Of a stretch of DNA of 64,000 nt, positions 56,351-64,000 are shown one piece after another. Both the position numbers and the translations under genes were made by a program. Under the pieces are notes generated by a model. The model ran no database searches. It was given only the letters and a program-made list of their open reading frames with translations, and was not told the origin of the DNA. The DNA is from Amoeboaphelidium protococcarum (Eukaryota > Aphelidiomycota > Aphelidea), in the NCBI GenBank assembly GCA_023515745.1, contig JALECJ010000056.1, forward strand, positions 977,409 to 1,041,408. Reading direction: 5' to 3'. How positions within the stretch are numbered: position 1 is the stretch's first letter; each line of letters opens with the position of its first letter.

Positions 56351-58525
56351 ATGTTCAGAGTCAGCTCAATATCAATAACTGTATATGCCTGTCTGCTTGC
56401 TGGAGGCAATACCATGTCAATGATGCCACCCAAGATGGAATAGGGTATTGCTACTCATTCCAATCCTAACGGTCGACCTGGTAGTTGTGGCTAGATGCTG
56501 GACAATAATCAAATGCTTGTTTCACTCTCTACTGCTTACAACGCGACCATGGGCTGTAACTAGTGCATTCGCATTTAGGGACCAAAGGGTGGCGTAGTTG
56601 CCAAAGTGCTGGATCAGTGCTCTGGCTGCAAGCAGACCGATGTCCTGCTGACTGATGCTGCTTTTGGTTAAATCGCTGACTTGAATGTTGTGTCGGCGAA
56701 TATCTCGTGGATGGCTGCACCTTGCAATGGAATGGGTGGTGGAGGTGGCAGCACCGTTCCTCCTTCTCCTTAGTAGACACCTACTCCCAAATCTCCTTAT
56801 TAGCCACCAGGCTAAGGCGATGACAAAGACAAGGACAATAACTGCCATACCACTAATGGCCGCAGACACTGTCATAATAAGGATGACAAGGACAATGATG
56901 GTAAGAAGTCATGTGACAAGAAGTGTGGTGGCCGCAAGTCTGATGATGACAAGAAGCGTTGTCGTCAAAGCTGTTCTGGCAATGATGGCAAGAAGCCTGG
57001 TAATAATGCTTCTTAAATGCCGTCTACACCTGTACCTACTCCCATGCCTTCACCTTTGCCCGTACCCGCGTCCACATCCAAAGTTGCACTTCCATCCACA
57101 TCCAAACTTGCTTCCACATCCACAGTCATGGCCATTCCCACACCTGCACCTGGTTAGAATGGTAAAGATGATGATGATGATGACGAGGTGAAAAGTGATA
57201 CTGATGAGAAGGATGAAAAGTGTAATGGCAAGTGTGGCGATAAGAAAAAGGGTGATAATGCCAAGAAGAGCTGTAAGGACAAGTGTGGTAATGCAAAGGA
57301 TGAGAATCAGAAGCGTTGTCGTAATAAATGTCGTGAAATGAATCCTGGCAAGTCTAGAAATGTAACCGCTCCTGGAGGTAAGAACTGCACTTCATGCAAA
57401 AGAACTAATAGCACTCGTAAGCCGGAAAATAATTTCAACATGAGTGACCTGATAAATAGTTTGAAGGATCTGGCTTCTAAGCCTGCTAATAACGCTACTG
57501 TCAATGGCTCTACTCCTGAAAATAAAGCGACTATCGATGGTTCCGCTCCAGGCAATAACGCAACTAGCAATGGTTCTGCACCTGGTGGAGGTGATTACAC
57601 TTGCAGCGCATCGAAGAAATGTCCTGAGAGCAGCCACTGTTGCTCCAAGTATGGTTACTGCGGTACTTCACTGGACCACTGTGGTTTTGGCTGTACTGGC
57701 GGCGCGTGCCTTGCTGGCTTTGACAATGCTACTTAGCCTAATGCTCCAACTTATGGTAGTACCGCAAGTGGAAGTACCCCTGGTGGCAGCTCAGGCCCTT
57801 CTGATAGTGGCAATAGCAGCGGTGGTCCAGGTTATGGATCCAGTCTGCCTGGTAATAACAGTACCAGTGGCGGTTATGGATCCAGTCTACCTGGCAATAA
57901 TAACAGCAGCGGTGGCTATGGATCTAGTCTACCTGCCAATAGTGGCAACAATGGCTCAGGCTATGGATCCTCCCTCCCTGCAAATAACACTAATGGTGCA
58001 ACAGCTGCTAATTGTCCGACGGGCGGTAAGCCAGCCGGATCTGTCAACGGATCTAACGCTGGTAATGGTACGTCTTATGGCGGTTCTATGCCAACCAATG
58101 GAACTTCTGTTTGCCCTATTGGCGGTGGTGTCGCTGGTGCAAACAATACTGCTGGATGCCCCCCTCACTCTGCGTATGGTAAACCGTCATCCCCTATGGA
58201 TGGAGATGAAGATAATGATGGTGATATGGAAGATGGTATGGACTCGGTCTATGGTAACTCCACTCATCCATTGCCTGGAAACAATGGTACAAACTCAACT
58301 GCATTACCATCTAATACAACCATGACAATGTCCATAGAATCTACTACTACTGCTGCATAAAGCCAAACATCAACTCCTACTCCTCCGTCTGCACAACCTC
58401 CAGTTGGCAATTCCATCATGGAAGGCGGATCTCAGTCTGCATCCAAGTCGGCCGCTTCTCCATCATAAATCTTCACTGCTATGTATGGTATAGTTCTGGT
58501 GTTGTTGTCAATAATTGTTGTGTGA
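56351..58525 (+). CDS. Secreted expansin-like/hevein protein 2 with Cys/Lys-rich insert
   Basis: 724 residues, ATG 56351, TGA 58523. Signal peptide (MFRVSSISITVYACLLAGG). The N-terminal DPBB-like domain is recognisable (CIRIQGPKGGVVAKVLDQCSGC, SWMAAPC), but the conserved DLS Asp is replaced (VLLTDAAF). Two Cys/Lys/Asp-rich blocks follow (SCDKKCGGRKSDDDKKRC and KKGDNAKKSCKDKCGNAKD), separated by a Pro/Ser/Thr stretch. A hevein domain (SASKKCPESSHCCSKYGYCG) comes next, then Gly/Ser/Asn repeats built on GGYGSSLPGNN, many N-glycosylation sites, and a hydrophobic C-terminus (YGIVLVLLSIIVV), a likely GPI signal. The insert is absent from gene 1. Same strand and order as its paralogues. Confidence 0.82.
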
Positions 58526-58986
58526 TTAAATCTAAAACTTGATGTGATAAATAAATAAATTAATGAATTGTAAAAATTGCATGCTTTATTGCTTAAGCGA
58601 TGATTATTTAAGTTAAATCTTGTATCTAACAATGCCAATCAATATAGATTCCAATTGGTTACAACTTGCAATCTACGATGTGGCTCCTTTTGGTCAACAA
58701 CGACCGCGTATGATGGCAAATCATTTGCAGGAGCTTCTATATATAAATCATCATTATGTCGGCCAATACTGATTAGTACGTGCACAGATTGTCTAAACAT
58801 CGTGAAAGAGTCACTCGAGAGATGGATCTAAACACAGCCAATCACACTGGATTCAATATGAAATTTAAGATTAAAGGGCCAAGTTTGTGCCGTTACACTA
58901 ATGTATTACAGTGCAACTTAGTCGGGTGTCACAGTTTGCTTCTCTCCTCAAGTACAGATACTTCACTGCATCCGAATCGTATCAGA
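58526..58986. other. Intergenic gap with in-frame upstream extension
   Basis: The frame of expansin-like gene 3 is open upstream to an ATG at 58756, which would add 77 residues, preceded by a TATATAAA at 58739-58746. The paralogue's start and signal peptide argue for 58987, so the extension may be a leader with regulatory value. Confidence 0.4.
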
Positions 58987-60579
58987 ATGTTCAAAATTGG
59001 TGCTCTCTTTGTTGTAATTCACGCGTGCTTGCTTGCTGGCAGCTTTGCATACAAAGCGAGCTCAAATGTGTATCAAGGCGAAGCTTATCACAATAATACT
59101 TCTGGTAAGCGTGTTACATGTGATTTGAATTTGGACAACAAGGATCTACTACTCGCCACCGTCTCTGTTCTAAGAAACTCCACCGCTGGATGTGACACTT
59201 GCATTCGTGTCCAAGGACCATAGGGTAGCATTGTGGCCAAAGTTGCAGAATAGTGTCACGATTGTGATGAGAACTTTGTCTAGTTAACTGCTGAGGCTTT
59301 CAACAGAATTCATACGGCAAATTCCTCGTTGGTCAATGTATCGTGGGAGGTTGTTGACTGCGCTCTTCTTGGTTCTGATGTTCATTAAGAGCTGCCAGGA
59401 GCAGACAAAAACAATACTACTGCTGATTCCGAGGATGATAATGATGATGATTAAGAAGATGATGATAATGATGATGATGCTGAAGATGATCAGAAAGATG
59501 GCGGTAAGAAGGACTGCGAAGACAATTGCGACAATCTGTAAAATGGTTGGTTAAAGGACATCTGTCGCCGAGCGTGTCAAAATGGCAAGGACGATAATCC
59601 GGAACGTCCCGTTAATCCCCGGTGGTTTTCTAGGAATTTGACTACTCGTGGAGGTCTGAATAGTACATCATACAATGCCACAAACAGCACTGGTTAATAA
59701 ACTAATTCTACTTTGAATATTACTAACCTGATAAAGAATTGGGCTTCCAACACAAGTACTAATGCTACCGCTAACGCTTCTGCTGCTGGAGGTGATTACA
59801 CTTGCAGCGCGTCGAAGAAATGTCCTGAGAGTGGCCACTGTTGCTCCAAGTATGGATATTGTGGTACTTCATCTGAACACTGTGGTGTTGGTTGCATAGG
59901 CGGCGCTTGCCTCGGCGGATCTAACAATAACACCAGTCCTCTACCCAAGACACCAACGCCTGGTAATACCGCTAGTGAAAACGCGTCTGGAGTCAACTCT
60001 AATACGTCCTAGAAAGACGATGTGCCAACTTACGGTTCCACACCCTCTGGCGATAGCAATGGTAGTGTTCCAACCTATGGCTCTTCACACCCGTCGGTTA
60101 ATAAAAAGAACGAAAGTAAGAGTAGTAATAACAATGGTACTCCAGCTGCTGACTGTCCATCAGGAAGCAAGTCGAATGGATCTGCTTCTACTTAGGGCCC
60201 ATCTAATGGCGGGGCAATTTCATCTAATGGCACCACTGGTTGCCCTACTGTTGGCGGTGTGAACAACAGTTCTGCCGGATGTCTTCCTAAACAGCCACCT
60301 AGTGGAAACTATTCTACTCCGCTGCCTAGGACCAATTTAACCGCTTCGACCACCTTGCTATCTAATTCTAGCACGGCCACGATTGCCTTGTCAACCACTA
60401 CTCCTGTACTAAGTAAAACTCCATACATTCCTTCTTCTGACGCGTTCCCACCAATTGGCGACAGCGCCACAGAAAGCCGGTCAGAGGCTGCATCCACGTC
60501 GGCTGCTGGTGCTCCATCTTAGTTACTCACTGCTGTATTTGGGATGATCATGATCATTGTTTAGATTGTCATGGTCTGA
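58987..60579 (+). CDS. Secreted expansin-like/hevein protein 3
   Basis: 530 residues, ATG 58987, TGA 60577. The start aligns with that of gene 2 (MFKIGALFVVIHACLLAG). DPBB-like domain: CIRVQGPQGSIVAKVAEQCHDC, then SWEVVDC; the DLS Asp is a Gln from TAG (VQLTAEAF). An acidic spacer (SEDDNDDDQEDDDNDDD) replaces the basic Cys blocks of gene 2, with only a short CEDNC...CRRAC. The hevein domain (SASKKCPESGHCCSKYGYCG) differs from gene 2's by few residues. Asn/Ser/Thr-rich stalk with many N-x-S/T sites, then a hydrophobic end (VFGMIMIIVQIVMV), likely GPI signal. Clearly a duplicate of gene 2. Confidence 0.84.
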
Positions 60580-60968
60580 TTGTATATAAATCTCATGTAA
60601 ATAATGTAATATAAATGTACCAATAAATAAGTATAATGCATTTGTTAGTATTTGAATTGATTGTCGTAGTTTCAAGTTTCAAGGCTAGTTTTGTACTTCA
60701 ATGCGCTCATTAATTTAAATGACACTTACAGTACTGTGTAGTCACCCCAACGCGCGCCTTTAGTCTCTCACTCTCTCAGTGATTCAGTCAGCCATTCGCT
60801 TTCACTCTCTCCCCAATTCAGAAGAGTGTACTGTAGATCCTTCTTCCTCACTTTACCGCTCGCTCAGCTCAGACAGAATTTCCTTTTTCCGTTTCTCTTC
60901 GGGTGCGCACAACTCTATTGTCGATTTACATTAGATAATATCCTGTCCATTTTATCTATCTCTAATTG
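60580..60968. promoter_or_regulatory. Intergenic gap, DENND6 promoter side
   Basis: AT-rich left half. The right half has pyrimidine-rich CTCTC/TTTCC runs (60765-60905), like those at 20450-20470 in another promoter. No gene seen. Confidence 0.4.
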
Positions 60969-63527
60969 ATGGACTCTGAAATTAATTTGGCATCAGGTAC
61001 TACTCGTAGTAATGATAATGATGATATGGTACTGCCAGAACTTGATATTGGACTAGAGGATCCAAGTATTGATACTCATAACCACCACCAGCTTCATTAA
61101 TATAAGTCACCTTGTTTCAGTCCTGTATCGACGGATGCTGTTGATCATCTTTATCAAAGTGAATCTCTGCATAGATGGATTATTGGAATAGCTGTGTTGA
61201 ACTTTGACTTGGAGATTGGTTAGGTTATTGAATGGCTCTATCCTTCTGGTACTCAGTTGGACAAGGTTGCTACTGCCAATATATAGTATGCATCATTCCC
61301 GGACACTTCATCTGCTCTAGGTGACTCTGTATTTAGCTTCAGAGTGAGATAGGAGGATGGTAATTTTATTCATGGTTATGTAATGTTCAGACGCGAACGC
61401 AACTCTTAGATCAGGAGGGGATACATGTAAAAATCCATCACAGTCCTATCTCATCTTCCATATCCTGGCTTATTCTTAAGAGTGGTATCTATACTTGGTC
61501 CATTGTATTTTGATCAACTCAGTCTTTCAAGTGATTAGTAGGTACAAGTAAATTTAAATCCTAATACTTATAGTCATAATATAATAGAGTAAGCCTGCTT
61601 ATAGATTGCCTTGTGGCCTCAGCCCCGATTTAATGACATTCTAGAGTTGCCATTCTTTAATGTTCGAATTCAAGTAGAATTGGCACCTGTTGACTCTTCT
61701 ACTTAACTATTGGAAACTAGTTCTTTTGTCAAAATGTAAAAGATTTAAAGTCCTCAGTATATGAAATCTAATCTTAATGGCAGTAATGGATTAAATGTCC
61801 CGTCAATTACAGAGTAAATCATTGGTGGAGTCCCATCGACGTTAATCTATCCATCTGGATTCTTATTCCATTCCGAAAGTGATAATCTCATTACTCATAG
61901 GGATGTGTAGTCAAGATATCCTTCTGGATCTTCCTTTGGCCTTTATACTTTATTTAAGAATAACATGTCAGATTTGTACACATTATGGGAGCTTATACTC
62001 CTAGAGTAGCCAATTTGTGTAATGAGTGAATGTGGCCAGTCTATAGTTAGTGAGACGGTATGGTATCTGCAATCTCTAATCAGCCCAATAGTGTATAAGG
62101 GCGAATATCATCCGTATCTCACTATTCAAGACTCTGATTTTGCATCTTTAAATAGAATGTTCTCTAAAGACAATATGTAAATGAAATCTAAAGCATCCGC
62201 TGATTCTTAGGTGTAATCTAGTGATGTAGCATAAAGTGGAGTAATTCTGGGAGTAACTAATCCATTCTTTCGTAAAGCTTTCAGCACTTGGCCTCATATA
62301 CTTCATCTGGTGTACAATTAATAAAAAGGCATACGTGTTAATGAGCCTGGAGTAGTAAAGTCCAAATCATATGGCAATATGAAGTCGGCTCAGCAGTAAC
62401 AGTAAAAGTTCTCCTCGGATTCGCTGAGTAAGCTGGTGAGAAGCGCCAGTCCCACGGCTCTATTTAGACCTGGAAGTCCTGCGGGCATAAGATCTTCATC
62501 ATCTTAAAGTTAAGGTAGAAAGCCTCAGGTATCTGAACTCAAATCGTCATATAAGCCCGCTCTGAGGCCAGATAAAAAGTTTGTCTTTGCAATGTAGAAT
62601 TTGAAGATTGACAACATGCAGGCATAAGCTTAAGTGTCTTCATCTGGTCATTAGAATGGACACAGTCATAAATCTGATAGTAGCAGTAATAGTAATAGAA
62701 AGAAGTATAAAGGATACGTTCTAAATGAGACTGTACGAAGACATTTTGTAGATCTCACTGAGCGATTTCTGGCCCCATTGAATAGGTACATTCTCACATA
62801 GTTGACTCCGAAAATCTGCAAGTTTAACATCGATGGAGACTTGGTTGATGATCCGCATTAATAGTAGTTAAAAGTAAATGGAAAAGTATTGGTATATTCT
62901 GTGCTGATCAAAGAGAAGGATTTCAAGTTGTAAAATTTTGATAATGATGCTTTTATTACGCACCTGGTCACTAATGAGCCACCACAGCTGTAGTTTGCAA
63001 AGACCACCTTCCTTTAATCTGGCAGTTTGAAATCTCTAACAAAATTGTCTCAATAGCAACCACAATAGTCATTAAATTAATCATCATCACCATTGTCTAA
63101 ACCTTTTGAATTCCGTCATCCTCCGTGGGTTTGTCTTTATATCAAATTCATTCAAACAAAGAACTTTGAATGCTGGCTGAATTAGAAGCGACTTACGATA
63201 GAGTAGGAGTTGCTGACAAAGAATGCAGAGAAGCTGATTAGTATTCTTGACCAAGACGTATCTGTTAAACATTCAAGCACCGTATTTAGTCTTCTTGTTG
63301 CCGCTAAGGGCTTACTTGCAATGATGAAATATGATCTTACGCCAGATTTGCTTCGGCATGGAGAGTTCCTGGAAGAGTAGCCTCTACAACACAGTGATGA
63401 CTCTTTGCATCAAGGTCATCGCAGTGATTACTTGATTGTGGAGTTGAAAAAGAGGGCCCTGTTTATTTGGAACAATCTGTTGAATGATGATGCATACCGT
63501 GACCTTATTATCACTGGTCAATTGTGA
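60969..63527 (+). CDS. DENND6-like: DENN-domain protein, DENND6/Afi1 type
   Basis: 852 residues, ATG 60969, TGA 63525. The N-terminal part is the longin-type uDENN: WIIGIAVLNFDLEIGQVIEWLYP, FPDTSSALGDSVFSFRV, GYVMFRRERNSQIRRGYMQKSI. The central DENN contains SDLYTLWELILLEQPICVMS, GEYHPYLTIQDSDF, LGVTNPFFRKAFSTWPHIL. The end has a dDENN-like part (DLTERFLAPLNRYI, WVCLYIKFIQTKNFECWL). DENND6 is a GEF for Rab14 in animals, and yeast Afi1 affects polarity. Gln-rich inserts (SAQQQQQK, SQQQPQQS) largely use TAG/TAA. Length exceeds human DENND6 (about 600) because of the inserts. Confidence 0.9.
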
Positions 63528-63654
63528 ATGATGAACGTTTAAAATCATTGTACATAATAAATGCAAAACTCGCATAAAAGTAAATAGTTTCATTTCCACT
63601 ACAAGTAATCAAATAGTATTCTCGTAAGAGAAATATACACTGTAGATCAATCCA

Positions 63655-64000
63655 TCAACCAATACAGTCGCAAATCATCTGAGAGACATCTTCACGCTGA
63701 CTGCGAACGGCCACTTCAACAGTGACACCACCGGCAACACAAGCCATTCTCATACGACACAGGGCCTTCACTCCGCCAATAACCAAACCGCTTAGCATCA
63801 GCGCATGACTAGTGATGGTTTGCAGTGGCTTGTTAGGCAACTGATAAGAATTCTCTGCGGCAGACCAAACATTACCTACATTGCCCAGAACTGATTCCAA
63901 TTTTTCAATGGCATCCTTGATATTAGTGACTTCAGCAGGCAGTTGCAAAGTTTCCACAATCTCATTGCCCAACTTGTCCCAGGATGAGGTGAAAATAGGC
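63655..64000 (-). CDS. SEC21: Coatomer gamma subunit, C-terminal appendage (partial)
   Basis: The 3' end of a minus-strand gene that runs off the right edge; TGA 63655. About 114 C-terminal residues are visible. WDKLGNEIVETLQLPAEV followed by HALMLSGLVIGGVKALCRMR and VTVEVAVRSQREDVSQMIC fit the gamma-COP appendage (platform) domain, where HTLLLAG...RxR and the T-x-x-x-x-x-RS segment are conserved. Gamma-COP is a COPI coat subunit that binds Arf GAPs at the Golgi. Convergent with DENND6; about 130 bp separate the stops. Only the ear domain is available, so the rest of the gene is inferred. Confidence 0.8.
   Translation of the reverse strand, partial: PIFTSSWDKLGNEIVETLQLPAEVTNIKDAIEKLESVLGNVGNVWSAAENSYQLPNKPLQTITSHALMLSGLVIGGVKALCRMRMACVAGGVTVEVAVRSQREDVSQMICDCIG

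Noticed and set aside
57504-58325. 273-codon plus-strand frame in expansin-like gene 2
   Set aside because: It is an off-frame reading of the Gly/Ser/Asn repeats; the frame with signal peptide, hevein domain and GPI tail is the coding one.
1-64000. Widespread pseudogenes or frameshifts, as a standard-code reading would suggest
   Set aside because: The apparent breaks are all TAA or TAG in one continuous frame within conserved domains; no indels are needed.
1-64000. tRNA, rRNA, CRISPR array or transposase
   Set aside because: I looked for cloverleaf B-boxes, rRNA-like blocks, spacer arrays and transposase motifs in the gaps and found none that hold up.

Overview
This is a window of a eukaryotic nuclear genome that reads TAA and TAG as sense codons, almost certainly glutamine, and uses TGA as its only stop. 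With a standard code every gene looks shattered. With TGA-only termination about 34 genes resolve as long open frames, and all 34 whose 3' end lies inside the window end in TGA. Glutamine is supported by conserved positions: the invariant Q of the second U2AF35 zinc finger is TAG, and two conserved Q residues of an aconitase motif are TAG while a third in the same motif is CAG. Introns are rare and short (54-77 nt). All six I could place begin with GT and end in TGTAG.

The gene content points to an opisthokont close to Fungi: Enp2/NOL10, Rrp36, Seh1, Dbf2/Sid2-type NDR kinase, Rvs167-type BAR-SH3, stand-alone GTP cyclohydrolase II, DENND6/Afi1, gamma-COP, Coa3. It also has genes more typical of animals or early lineages: UBE3A with AZUL zinc finger, ACSF3, paladin, MFSD1, SRA1. 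The code, the compact layout and the secreted expansin/hevein proteins would suit an aphelid-like or other early holomycotan protist. That placement is inference and I cannot test it here.

Layout. 1-6.7 kb: paladin-like (partial), VPS37, COA3 and a GNAT-like protein on the minus strand, with U2AF1 on plus. 7.4-14.4 kb: secreted two-domain protein, MFSD1-like transporter, an unknown cysteine-rich protein, UBE3A-like HECT ligase. 14.6-20.3 kb: one uninterrupted coiled-coil gene of 1897 residues. 20.6-22.3 kb: ACSF3-like acyl-CoA synthetase. 22.4-29.7 kb: four minus-strand secreted-protein genes, two of them with nearly identical core domains and unrelated tails. 30.1-31.1 kb: six tandem copies of a 175-bp repeat rich in inverted repeats. 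31.3-54.2 kb: dense housekeeping genes. 54.7-60.6 kb: three consecutive secreted genes with an expansin-like fold, a hevein-type chitin-binding domain and a hydrophobic tail. 61.0-64.0 kb: DENND6 and the 3' end of gamma-COP.

Functions that fit together: coat and trafficking proteins (gamma-COP, VPS37, BAR-SH3, DENND6), ribosome biogenesis (Enp2, Rrp36), mitochondrial functions (COA3, aconitase, ACSF3, TMEM186/223-like), riboflavin and dUMP precursor synthesis, and a large secreted or cell-surface repertoire. I found no rRNA, tRNA, CRISPR array or recognisable transposon.
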